Assembly (NCBI RefSeq): GCF_000764025.1
Contig: NZ_KN234746.1
Coordinates: 112,274 to 176,273, forward strand
DNA: 64,000 nt
From: Pseudohaliea rubra DSM 19751
GTDB taxonomy: Bacteria; Pseudomonadota; Gammaproteobacteria; Pseudomonadales; Halieaceae
Direction of reading: 5' to 3'
Shown: positions 54,806 through 64,000 of the stretch, piece by piece
Numbering within the stretch: the first letter of the stretch is position 1
Layout of the letters: the number at the start of each line of letters is the position of its first letter
Notes under the pieces: model-generated
The model's input: only the letters and a program-made list of their open reading frames with translations
Told to the model about the DNA's origin: nothing
Database searches by the model: none
Position numbers and translations under genes: made by a program

Positions 54806-55453
54806 TCAGTACTTCGCGGGCAGCCGCGTGTTGATGATAATGTGCCGCCCCTCGAAGCGGATGTACTCGCCGATGGTGAGGTCCTTGAGGATACGGGCAA
54901 CCATCTCCCGGGAGGCGCCGACCCGGTCGGCAATGTCCTGCTGGGTAAGCTTCTCGGGAATGAACATGGAGCCATCGGTCCGCTCTTCAGCGAGGTCCAT
55001 GAGCACATTGGCCACGCGGCCGTAGACGTCCTGCAGGGCGAGGCTCTTGACGTCTGCAGTGAGCTTGCGCACACGGGCGGCGAGGTTGCCGATCAGGGTG
55101 CGGGCCATGTTCGGATGCTCCTCGAGCACCCGGTTGAAATCGTCCTTGTAGACGATGCAGAAGGTGCACTTCTCGACAGTACGCACAGAGGCGGAGCGGG
55201 TGCTGTCGTCGAGCAGGGCCAGTTCGCCGAAGTAATCCCCGGCGCCCTGGGTGTTCATGATGAATTCCTTGCCGTTCTTGTCGCTGCAGTAGACCTTGAC
55301 CTTGCCGCCGTCGATGACGAACAGAGAATCTGCGGGATCATTCTCGTGGATCACCACCGTATTCTTCGGGAAGGTACGGCGGGTGCTGGTTGCCTCCAGC
55401 GCCGCCAGCTCCTCGGTCGAGAGGCCCCTGAAAATCTCCACCTGTTCCAACAT
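54806..55453 (-). CDS. CRP/FNR-family regulator with intact cyclic-nucleotide pocket
   Basis: DNA-binding regulator of 215 residues. The phosphate-binding cassette FGELALLDDSTRSASV (75-90) keeps the Glu and the Arg-Ser pair that bind cyclic nucleotide phosphate, so cAMP or cGMP binding is likely. A coiled dimer helix (MARTLIGNLAARVRKLTADV) leads to a winged helix with the HTH LTQQDIADRVGASREMVARIL. FNR-type iron-binding cysteines are absent. It is divergent from a cyclase gene 156 bases away, a plausible source of its ligand. Confidence 0.92.
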   Translation of the reverse strand: MLEQVEIFRGLSTEELAALEATSTRRTFPKNTVVIHENDPADSLFVIDGGKVKVYCSDKNGKEFIMNTQGAGDYFGELALLDDSTRSASVRTVEKCTFCIVYKDDFNRVLEEHPNMARTLIGNLAARVRKLTADVKSLALQDVYGRVANVLMDLAEERTDGSMFIPEKLTQQDIADRVGASREMVARILKDLTIGEYIRFEGRHIIINTRLPAKY

Positions 55454-55556
55454 GGCTGCAAAGGTCCACGAACTGCCGCGATGATGCCATGGTACCGCAG
55501 GGTCAAGGGCGACGCACCACCGTTCGCCGACCTTTCCCCTCCCGCCGGCCCGTCGC

Positions 55557-55562
55557 TATACT
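55557..55562 (+). promoter_or_regulatory. Candidate -10 box of the cyclase operon
   Basis: TATACT, 47 bases before the GTG at 55610, in the divergent gap with the CRP-type gene. The best -35 candidate, TTTCCC at 55533-55538, matches poorly, as is common for activator-dependent promoters. Confidence 0.4.
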
Positions 55563-55609
55563 CGGCGCCATCGATAGGGCGCGCGGCGCCATGGGGAGCA
55601 GGCAGAACG

Positions 55610-57052
55610 GTGACCGGCGAGCTACAGCCCTTTCCCTTCAGTGACGTGCTCCTGCGCGCCATCGCCGAGGTGCGCAGCATCGCCGCGGAGGTGGCGCCGA
55701 CGCTGGCCGCGGAGCCCCGCGAGGATCTTACGGGCGTCCTCAAGGCGGCAACTGCCCTCGAACGGGACCTCGGCGATGGCGAGGCTGCCGACCGGCACGA
55801 GCTGCGCAACCGCCTTGGCGCCCTGCGCGGCTACGCCGAAATGCTCCTGGAGCAGGTGGAGGGCGACGCACACGCCGAGCTCGGCGACTGCCTCCTGCGC
55901 CTGGTGCAGGCCACCCACAGCGCCGGAGACCTCACCCTCGACAGCCAGCCCGGACGGGGCAGCGTCACCATAACCAGCGAGCCGGGCTTTATCCTCGCCG
56001 TGGACGACCGGCGGGAGAACCGCGAGCTCGTCGCCCGCTACCTCTCACGCTGCGGTCACTTTGTGGTTACTGCCGCCGACGGCGAGCAGGCCCTGGCCAC
56101 CCTGGAGGAATCCGATGTCGATGTGGTACTCCTCGACCTGGTCATGCCCGGCATGGACGGCCGCGAGGTGCTGGCGCGCATCAAGGCGCACCCGGAGTGG
56201 CACGCCACGCCGGTGATCGTGATCTCCGGCCACCAGGATATGCAAGGCATCATCGACTGCATCGAGGCCGGCGCCGACGACTACCTGTTCAAGCCCTTCA
56301 ACCCGGTGCTGCTACAGGCGCGTATAAAGGCCGGCATCGAGCGCAAGCGCTGGCATGACCGCGAGGACCAGTACCGGCAGCAGCTCGAGCGCAGCGAGCA
56401 ATTCATCCGCGCCACCTTCGGCCGCTACCTCTCCGACGAGATCGTCACCGACCTCCTCGAGCGCCCCGAGGGCCTGGACCTCGGCGGCGATCTGCGCGAA
56501 GTGACCATCCTCATGTCCGACATCCGCGGCTTCACCACGCTTTGCGAGCAACTGGAGCCGACCCAGGTGGTGACCATGCTCAACCGCTACCTGGGGGCCA
56601 TGACGGACATCATCCTGGCCTGGAACGGAACCATCGACGAGTTCATCGGCGACGCCATCCTCGCCGTCTTTGGCGCGCCCCAGGGCCGCAACGATGACGC
56701 CGACCGCGCGGTGCAGTGCGCCCTCGCCATGCAGGCCGCCGTGGACGCGGTCAACACTGCCAACGCCGCCGAGGGCCTGCCGGCACTGCGCACAGCAGTG
56801 GCCCTGAACACCGGCACGGTCATCGCCGGCAATATCGGCTCGGAGCGGCGCAGCAAGTACGGTTTCGTCGGCCATCCCATGAACGTGACCTCGCGTATCG
56901 AGGACGCCACGGGGCCCGGCGAGGTGCTGGCGGCGGACAGCACCGTCGCCGCCCTCGCCGGCCGCGCCACCGTAGCCGAGAGCCGCGAGCTGCAGGCCCG
57001 GGGCATCGACGAGGCGCTGCGGGTGCATCTTGTGACGGGCTACCTGCCGTGA
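55610..57052 (+). CDS. Receiver-linked class III nucleotide cyclase with degenerate kinase-like N-terminus
   Basis: 480 residues from the GTG at 55610. Residues about 1-120 contain HELRNRLGALRGYAEML, like the H-box of a histidine kinase dimerisation domain, but no ATPase domain follows. A receiver domain has ILAVDDRRENRELV, phospho-acceptor Asp in LLDLVMPGMDG and Lys in LFKPFNP. After a short coiled helix comes a class III cyclase domain: MSDIRGFTTLCEQL with the first metal Asp, EFIGDAILAVFGAP with the second, and GSERRSKYGFVGHPMN with transition-state residues. The usual adenine-specifying Lys position reads Glu, as in many bacterial relatives, so cAMP versus cGMP is open. It heads an operon with a receiver and a kinase. 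Confidence 0.9.
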   Translation: MTGELQPFPFSDVLLRAIAEVRSIAAEVAPTLAAEPREDLTGVLKAATALERDLGDGEAADRHELRNRLGALRGYAEMLLEQVEGDAHAELGDCLLRLVQATHSAGDLTLDSQPGRGSVTITSEPGFILAVDDRRENRELVARYLSRCGHFVVTAADGEQALATLEESDVDVVLLDLVMPGMDGREVLARIKAHPEWHATPVIVISGHQDMQGIIDCIEAGADDYLFKPFNPVLLQARIKAGIERKRWHDREDQYRQQLERSEQFIRATFGRYLSDEIVTDLLERPEGLDLGGDLREVTILMSDIRGFTTLCEQLEPTQVVTMLNRYLGAMTDIILAWNGTIDEFIGDAILAVFGAPQGRNDDADRAVQCALAMQAAVDAVNTANAAEGLPALRTAVALNTGTVIAGNIGSERRSKYGFVGHPMNVTSRIEDATGPGEVLAADSTVAALAGRATVAESRELQARGIDEALRVHLVTGYLP

Positions 57053-57423
57053 GCGGTCGCGGCCCCATCCTTCTGGTCGAGGACAACGAGCTCAACCGGG
57101 ATATGCTGCGCCGGCGTCTCACCCGTGCGGGCTTTACGGTGCTCACCGCCGGCGACGGCCGCGAGGCGCTGCAGCGCATGGAAGCGGAGCAGCCCGCGCT
57201 GGTGCTCATGGACATGAACCTGCCCGTGCTCGACGGCTGGAACGCCTGCCGCGAAGCGCGGGCAAACCCCACTACCCGGGCCATCCCGATCATCGCCCTC
57301 ACAGCCCACGCCATGGCGGCGGACCGGCAGAACGCCCTCGGCGCCGGCTGCGACGACTACGCCACAAAGCCCATCGACTTCCCGGCCCTGCTCGAGAAGA
57401 TCGAGGCGTTCTGTCCCGCATGA
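57049..57423 (+). CDS. Single-domain response regulator
   Basis: A stand-alone receiver of 124 residues: LLVEDNELNRDML, Asp in LVLMDMNLPVLDGW, Thr/Ala switch in IIALTAHAMAADR, Lys in YATKPIDF. It has no output domain, so it probably relays or drains phosphate between the kinase and the receiver-cyclase. The GTG start overlaps the cyclase stop by four bases, and its own stop overlaps the kinase ATG by four. Confidence 0.92.
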   Translation: MSGRGPILLVEDNELNRDMLRRRLTRAGFTVLTAGDGREALQRMEAEQPALVLMDMNLPVLDGWNACREARANPTTRAIPIIALTAHAMAADRQNALGAGCDDYATKPIDFPALLEKIEAFCPA

Positions 57424-58946
57424 GCCTGCGCAGACGCCTGATTCTGTCACTGCTGACCATCCTGGTGCTTTTCGCCATCAACGTCGGCACCCACTTCTGG
57501 GGCAGCTTCGCGCGGAGCGAGAGCATGGTCGCCTACCGGCAGGCCGTAGAGGCCTCGCAGCTGACCACGGAGCTGGAGCAGCTGCTGGAGGATCAGCGCC
57601 AGCAGATCCTCGTGCTGGCGACACTGCGCGAGACTACCGAAGACCGTCTGGGGGACGAGGAAAAGTCCCGGGAACAGGCCGATCTCGCTGCCATCCGCCA
57701 GCGCATCGAGAATCTCGGTGCGGTCAGCCGCGATGTCACCCAGCAGCAATACGAGCGCCTGCTCACCGCCGCCGACCGCCTCCTCGTCAACTGGCAGAGC
57801 TTCTATGAGCGTTATAACGATCCCGCCTACGACGCCGATGTGGAGGATGCCGGTGACTACCTCACGACCAGCCAGCGGCTGAAGGAGCTGGAGCAGCGCC
57901 AGGCTTTTATCGCCGTACAGCGGGCCAATGTCATCGATCGCACAATCCTGCTCACGGATCGGATCACGGTCGTCGGTTTCATCACCTCCATCTTCCTCAC
58001 GGCGACCCTCGGCCTGTTATTGGTGCGCTATACCAACGCCTCCCTGAAGCGCCTCAAGCGCGGCACGGAGCGCATCGGCGCCGGCGACCTCGGCTACCGC
58101 ATCGATGACATCGAGGACGAGGGCGAGCTCGGCGATCTCGCCGAGGCCTTCAACACCATGGCCGACAAGCTGCGCATCGCCATTGAGGACGAGCAACAGG
58201 CAAAGCGGGAGGCAGACGAGGCCAACGCGGCCAAGAGCATCTTCCTCGCCAACGTCAGCCACGAACTGCGCACGCCGCTGAATGCCATCATCGGCTACAG
58301 CGAAATGCTCCACGATGAGCTCGGCGACGCCGGCGCGGTGGACCGGGACAGCCACCGGGCAGACCTCGACAAGATCGCCCTCTCCGGACGCCAGCTGCTG
58401 GCGCTCATTGACGACATCCTCGATCTGTCCAAGATCGAGACCGGTAAAATGGAACTGCACTGCCAGGACTTCCGCCCGGAGGAGGTTATACGGCAAGTGT
58501 GCGACGGCCTTGCGCCGCTGGTGCGGGAAAAAAAGAACCGGCTGCACCTGGACCTTGCCGAGGAGCTGCCGCAGCTGCACTCGGACGCCACCAAGTTCCG
58601 GCAGGTGCTGGTCAACCTGCTCAGCAACGCGAGCAAGTTTACCGAGGACGGCGATATCACGGTGCGCGCCCGGCCCGCGGAAGCGCCCTACGCCCTGGCC
58701 GTGGCGGTGGTGGACACGGGGATCGGTATGAACAGGGCCCAGCAGGCGCGTGTCTTCGAAGCCTTCGTCCAGGCAGAACCGGACACCAGCGCCGCCTATG
58801 GCGGCACGGGGCTCGGCTTGGCGATCTGCCGGGACTTCTGTGAACTCATGGGCGGGCGCATGAGTGTGACCAGCGCCCCGGGCCAGGGGTCGACCTTTAC
58901 CGTGGAGTTGCCGGCTGACCCAGGGTCAGCTCGCGCAGGCGCCTGA
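57420..58946 (+). CDS. Membrane sensor histidine kinase with HAMP domain
   Basis: 508 residues. Two membrane helices (LILSLLTILVLFAINVGT; VVGFITSIFLTATLGLLLV) flank a helical periplasmic sensor of about 150 residues of CHASE3 character. A HAMP domain with RGTERIGAGDLGYRI, a coiled coil, the H-box FLANVSHELRTPLNAIIGYSEML and an ATPase domain (LLSNASKF, VDTGIGM, GGTGLGLAIC) follow. Third gene of the operon; likely kinase for the two receivers. Its 3' end overlaps the convergent lipoprotein gene by 50 bases. Confidence 0.94.
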   Translation: MSLRRRLILSLLTILVLFAINVGTHFWGSFARSESMVAYRQAVEASQLTTELEQLLEDQRQQILVLATLRETTEDRLGDEEKSREQADLAAIRQRIENLGAVSRDVTQQQYERLLTAADRLLVNWQSFYERYNDPAYDADVEDAGDYLTTSQRLKELEQRQAFIAVQRANVIDRTILLTDRITVVGFITSIFLTATLGLLLVRYTNASLKRLKRGTERIGAGDLGYRIDDIEDEGELGDLAEAFNTMADKLRIAIEDEQQAKREADEANAAKSIFLANVSHELRTPLNAIIGYSEMLHDELGDAGAVDRDSHRADLDKIALSGRQLLALIDDILDLSKIETGKMELHCQDFRPEEVIRQVCDGLAPLVREKKNRLHLDLAEELPQLHSDATKFRQVLVNLLSNASKFTEDGDITVRARPAEAPYALAVAVVDTGIGMNRAQQARVFEAFVQAEPDTSAAYGGTGLGLAICRDFCELMGGRMSVTSAPGQGSTFTVELPADPGSARAGA

Positions 58947-59481
58947 GCGCCTGCTCGCGCTTCTCCAGATCCTGACGCAGGATGGCATTACTACCCTCCA
59001 GATCATCGAGGTGCCGCGCCAGTTCCACCAGCGCCTCCAGGGCACGGGTCAAGAGCACGGCCGTATCGTGCGGCGCCTGCGCCGTCGGCTGCCGCGCCTG
59101 CAGCTCGGCACTGGCGACGGTTGCGGCCTCGAGATCGTAGAAGGGACTGTTCGGCAGCATACTCACATAGGCGATCGCGACATCCGCCTCCCAGGCCGCT
59201 GTGGGATTCTTCTCCAGGCGCCGGTAGCGTTGAAAATACTGCACCGCCTCGATGCTGTCGCCGGCGGCAAGGGCGCGGAACCCCCGCTCAAGGAACGTGT
59301 AATCGGCGCCGGGCTCCGGGCAGTTACAGTCCCGGGGATCGGGGAGGTTGAGGTTCAGCTCCACCTCACGCGCATCCGCCGACCCGCTGTCGGCGGTGGT
59401 CGCCGGCGGCTGGCCCGCACAGCCGGCGAGAAGCGTCAGGGCCAGGCCAGCGACCGGGGCCCAAAGCTTGAATGGCTGCAC
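58897..59481 (-). CDS. Lipoprotein of unknown function with C-terminal coiled coil
   Basis: 194 residues from the GTG at 59481, which has GGAG seven bases upstream; a TTG at 59496 is the alternative. The lipoprotein signal ends LALTLLAGC. A Cys-x-Cys (RDCNCPEPG) is followed by TPR-like helices (FRALAAGDSIEAVQYFQRYRR) and a C-terminal coiled coil (LDDLEGSNAILRQDLEKREQ). Its size and layout recall QseG/YfhG, a lipoprotein paired with a kinase in enterobacteria, but I see no clear sequence match. It converges on the kinase gene. Confidence 0.75.
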   Translation of the reverse strand: MQPFKLWAPVAGLALTLLAGCAGQPPATTADSGSADAREVELNLNLPDPRDCNCPEPGADYTFLERGFRALAAGDSIEAVQYFQRYRRLEKNPTAAWEADVAIAYVSMLPNSPFYDLEAATVASAELQARQPTAQAPHDTAVLLTRALEALVELARHLDDLEGSNAILRQDLEKREQALRRLRELTLGQPATPR

Positions 59482-59531
59482 GGCCGTCTCCGTCAAATGC
59501 CGAGTACCAAGTCTAACACGACAGATACGGC

Positions 59532-61019
<1,488 letters not shown>

Positions 61020-61031
61020 GGCTACGGTCCG

Positions 61032-62130
61032 TCAGAGGCCCTTTTTCAGGGAGGCCTCGATGAAAAGGTCGATGCCGCCGTCCAGCACGGCCTGGGTGTT
61101 GCTGGTCTCGACGTTTGTGCGCAGGTCCTTGATGCGGGACTGGTCCAGCACGTAGGAACGGATCTGGCTGCCCCAGCCGATGTCCGCCTTGTTGTCCTCC
61201 ATGGCCTGCTTTTCCTCGCTGCGCTTGAGCACCTCGAGCTCGTAGAGCTTGGCCCGGAGCAGCTTCATGGCCTGGTCACGGTTCTGGTGCTGGGAGCGCT
61301 CCGTCTGACACTGAACCACAATCCCCGAGGGATTGTGCGTGAGCCGCACGGCGGAGTCGGTCTTGTTCACATGCTGGCCGCCGGCGCCGGAGGCCCGGTA
61401 GGTGTCCACGCGCAGTTCGGCGGGGTTGATCTCAATCTCGATGTTGTCATCGATCTCCGGCGAGACGAACACGGAGGCGAAGGACGTGTGCCGGCGGTTG
61501 CCCGAATCGAAGGGCGACTTGCGCACCAGCCGGTGCACGCCGGTCTCCGTGCGCAGCCAGCCGAAGGCGTACTCACCGCTGAACTGGATCGTCGCACTCT
61601 TGATGCCGGCGACCTCACCGGCGGAGACCTCGATAAGTGCCGTATCGAAGCCGTGGGCCTCGCCCCAGCGCAGGTACATGCGCAGGAGCATCTCGCCCCA
61701 GTCCTGGGCCTCGGTGCCACCGGAGCCGGCCTGGATGTCGAGGAAGGCATTGTTCGGGTCCATCTCGCCGCTGAACATGCGACGGAATTCGAGCTTCTCG
61801 AGGCGCCCTTCCAACTCGCCAAGATCCCCCTCCACGGAGGCCACCGTGTCGGCGTCGTCCTCCTCCGCCGCCATCTCGAGGAGGTCCAGGGCGTCGCGGG
61901 TGCCTGCCTCCAGCGCCTCGATGGTGCTGACGATGGACTCGAGGGTCGAGCGTTCCCGGCCCAGCTCCTGGGCCCGTTCCGGATCGTCCCAGACCGTCGG
62001 CTCGGCGAGCTCGAGCTCTACTTCCGCCAACCGTTCCTTGCGCTGGTCGAAGTCAAAGATACCCCCTCAGCACGTCCGTACGTGCTTGCATGTCCTTGAG
62101 GCGGTTGACGAGGGGGTTGATCTCCAGCAT
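61032..62130 (-). CDS. prfB: Peptide chain release factor 2, with programmed +1 frameshift
   Basis: Recognises UGA and UAA stops. Translation starts at the ATG at 62130 ([18 protein letters not shown]), reaches an in-frame TGA at 62053-62055 after 25 codons, and must shift +1 to continue. The joined product is 365 residues, the E. coli length. The tripeptide anticodon-like SPF is in [15 protein letters not shown], and the catalytic GGQ in [15 protein letters not shown]. Not a pseudogene. Confidence 0.97.
62053..62067 (-). promoter_or_regulatory. prfB programmed frameshift site
   Basis: On the minus strand the site reads AGGGGG TAT CTT TGA C: a Shine-Dalgarno-like AGGGGG (62062-62067), slippery CTT (62056-62058) and the TGA stop (62053-62055). 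It is identical to the classic E. coli site. Low release factor 2 slows termination at this TGA and favours the shift, giving autoregulation. Confidence 0.95.
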
Positions 62131-62296
62131 GGCGGGTCCCGTTGGTGAGAAAGCGCGCCATTCTAGCGCAGCGCGCCCGCCCCGTGCAGGGGTCAGGCGA
62201 ACGGGTTGCGTAAGGGGGCAAGGATCACCACCTGCGGCACCGTGAGCAACAGCAGGAAGAGCCCGGGCCAGGCTGTCCCCCGGGGGCATGCCTCCG

Positions 62297-64000
62297 TCAA
62301 GGCACGGGGGTCAGGTGCTCCACGATAAGCTGCACACGCTCCTCGCCGCGCCAGGCGTTCACGTCCAGGCGGTAGGCGATAGCGAGCGTCACAACGGACG
62401 GATCCGGCCAGGCCTCCGGATCGATGTTGAAAGCGATCGCGTCCACCGCGCGCTCCGGCGCACCCGCTGGCGCCAGCACCAACTTCAGGTGCCGCTCGCC
62501 GACGATGCGCTGGCTCTTCACCACGAAGCGGCCGTCGAAGAGCGGCTCCGGGAAATGCTGGCCCCAGGGGCCGGCATTGCGCAGGGAACTGGCGAGCTCC
62601 AGCGCCAGCTCCGCCGGCGCGAGCTCGCCGTCGCTCTCGAGCACCGCCTGCAGCTCCACGTCCTGCGCCTGGCGTGCCACCTCCTCCACCAGCGCCGCTG
62701 CGAAGGCATCAAGGTGCTGCCGGGGGAGGCTCAGCCCGGCGGCCATGGCGTGGCCGCCAAAGCGGTCGATGAGCCCCGGGTGCCGGTTGTCGAGGTTGGC
62801 CAGCACATCGCGGATGTGTACGCCGGGGATAGACCGGGCCGAGCCCTTGAGCATGGCACCGTCGGCCTCTGCGTCGGCGAAGGCGATCACGGGACGGTGC
62901 ACCCGGTCCTTGATGCGCGAGGCGAGGATGCCGATAACACCCTGATGCCAGCCCGGTTCGTAAAGCGCCAGCGCCAGCGGCGGCTCCACAAGATCGTCTT
63001 CCCGCGCCGCGAGAAGGGCCAGGGCGTCCGTCTGCATGTCCTGCTCGATGAGCCGCCGGTCGCGGTTGAACTGGTCCAGGCGCGCCGCGAGCCCGTGCGC
63101 CGCCCCCGGGTCGTCACTGAGCAGGCACTCGATGCCGATGGTCATATCGTCAAGGCGCCCGGCGGCGTTGAGGCGAGGCCCCACGGCAAAGCCGAGGTCC
63201 GAGGCCACAACCCGGCGCGGATCGCGGCCGGCCACGGCGAGAAGCGCCGCTACCCCCGGCGAGGCGCGACCGGCGCGAATGCGGGCCAGGCCACCCTGGA
63301 CAAGAATGCGGTTGTTGCGATCCAGGGGAACGACGTCCGCCACGGTACCCAGCGCCACAAGATCAAGGAAGTCTGCCAGCCGCGGTTCGGCAACGCCCCG
63401 GGCGGTGAACCAACCGTCGTCGCGCAGCTGTCGACGCAGGGCCAGCAGCAGGTAGAAAACCACCCCGACCCCGGCGAGGTGCTTGCTGGGGAAGGCGCAG
63501 TCACGCTGGTTGGGGTTGACGATGACCGTCGCCGCCGGCAGTTCGTCGCCGGGCAGGTGATGATCGGTGACGATGACATCCATGCCCCGTTGCCGGGCCG
63601 CAGCCACGCCGGCAAGACTGGCAATACCGTTGTCGACGGTGACCAGCAGGTCCGGTCGCCCCTCGGCCGCGAGAGCCACGATCTCCGGCGACAGGCCATA
63701 GCCGTACTCGAAGCGGTTGGGCACCAGAAAGTCCACGTGCGCTGCGCCGAAGGCACGCAGTGCGCGCACGCCGAGGGCACAGCTGGTGGCACCATCAGCA
63801 TCGAAATCACCGACGAAGAGGATGCGCTCGTCGGTCGCCAGCGCCTGTGCCAGCCGCGCCGCGGCGCGATCAGCGCCGAGCAGTGCATCGGGCGGCAGGA
63901 GCCGGCCCAGGGAGAGGTCGAGCTCGTCGGGGTCAAGGACGCCGCGGGCCGCATAGGCGCGGGCCAGAACCGGGTGCAGGCCCGCCGCCGCCAGGGGCTC
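62297..64000 (-). CDS. recJ: Single-stranded-DNA exonuclease RecJ, C-terminal part (5' end outside window)
   Basis: 5'-3' exonuclease of recombination and repair, DHH family. 567 codons are visible and the frame is open to the right edge, so the start is missing. Catalytic motifs include FVGDFDADGATS, VTVDNGIA, VTDHHLPGD and NPNQRDCAFPSKHLAGVGV. The DHHA1 motif is FGGHAMAAGLSL. E. coli RecJ is 577 residues, so only a few residues are lacking. No gene is seen in the 166 bases between it and prfB. Confidence 0.96.
   Translation of the reverse strand, partial: EPLAAAGLHPVLARAYAARGVLDPDELDLSLGRLLPPDALLGADRAAARLAQALATDERILFVGDFDADGATSCALGVRALRAFGAAHVDFLVPNRFEYGYGLSPEIVALAAEGRPDLLVTVDNGIASLAGVAAARQRGMDVIVTDHHLPGDELPAATVIVNPNQRDCAFPSKHLAGVGVVFYLLLALRRQLRDDGWFTARGVAEPRLADFLDLVALGTVADVVPLDRNNRILVQGGLARIRAGRASPGVAALLAVAGRDPRRVVASDLGFAVGPRLNAAGRLDDMTIGIECLLSDDPGAAHGLAARLDQFNRDRRLIEQDMQTDALALLAAREDDLVEPPLALALYEPGWHQGVIGILASRIKDRVHRPVIAFADAEADGAMLKGSARSIPGVHIRDVLANLDNRHPGLIDRFGGHAMAAGLSLPRQHLDAFAAALVEEVARQAQDVELQAVLESDGELAPAELALELASSLRNAGPWGQHFPEPLFDGRFVVKSQRIVGERHLKLVLAPAGAPERAVDAIAFNIDPEAWPDPSVVTLAIAYRLDVNAWRGEERVQLIVEHLTPVP

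Noticed and set aside
62018..62130. prfB as a frameshifted pseudogene
   Set aside because: The in-frame TGA is the known programmed frameshift site; both halves join into a full-length release factor 2.

Overview
The window is a high-GC chromosomal segment of an aerobic gammaproteobacterium. The evidence is the conserved gammaproteobacterial blocks ndk-rlmN-pilF-ispG-hisS-yfgM-bamB-der, trmJ-suhB-secF-secD, purL/mltF/tadA, guaB-guaA/xseA and prfB-lysS. A Marinobacter-type fatty acyl reductase, isocitrate lyase and many periplasmic redox proteins suggest a marine, lipid-storing lineage. A Halieaceae/Cellvibrionales relative is my best guess, with low confidence.

Layout. 1-982 is the N-terminal part of isocitrate lyase. 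1191-3176 is a two-domain fatty acyl-CoA reductase, convergent with a truncated globin. 3173-11699 (minus) is one tightly packed housekeeping run from ndk to der. 11804-13743 (minus) carries a lone iscS-type cysteine desulfurase and trmJ, where an isc operon normally lies. suhB (plus) and secDF (minus) follow, then purL (minus), mltF (plus) and tadA (minus).

23700-50151 is an accessory block of about 26.5 kb between tadA and guaA. In order it holds: a small secreted protein; a five-gene minus-strand operon of exported proteins (triheme cytochrome c, DUF1592-type lipoprotein, DUF1552-type Tat protein, triple-repeat COG4315-type protein, unknown secreted protein); a plus-strand cluster of exported creatininase-like hydrolase, YjiH-type membrane protein, HisC-type aminotransferase, adenosine deaminase and queuosine-precursor transporter; a Baeyer-Villiger-type monooxygenase; a DMT transporter; an NAD-type isocitrate dehydrogenase; an RND efflux pair; and a three-gene olefin cluster oleA-oleBC-oleD in which oleB and oleC are fused. 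A small Bacteroidetes-looking secreted protein ends the block.

50242-54784 returns to core genes (guaA, guaB, xseA). 54806-59481 is a compact signalling module: a CRP-type cyclic-nucleotide regulator divergent from a receiver-cyclase, a single-domain receiver and a membrane histidine kinase, with a convergent lipoprotein. The window ends with lysS, prfB (with its programmed frameshift) and the C-terminal part of recJ.

How the genes may work together: the acyl reductase (fatty alcohols) and the Ole enzymes (head-to-head long-chain olefins) both draw on activated fatty acids, and isocitrate lyase supports growth on fatty acids or acetate. The two accessory operons between 24 and 36 kb are the parts least explained by known pathways. 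No tRNA, rRNA, CRISPR array, transposase or integrase was seen. The longest gaps between genes are about 210-260 bases (983-1190, 17519-17726, 36415-36672, 40318-40558, 44683-44923, 49455-49695); they hold the promoter or palindrome candidates listed, or nothing I can support.
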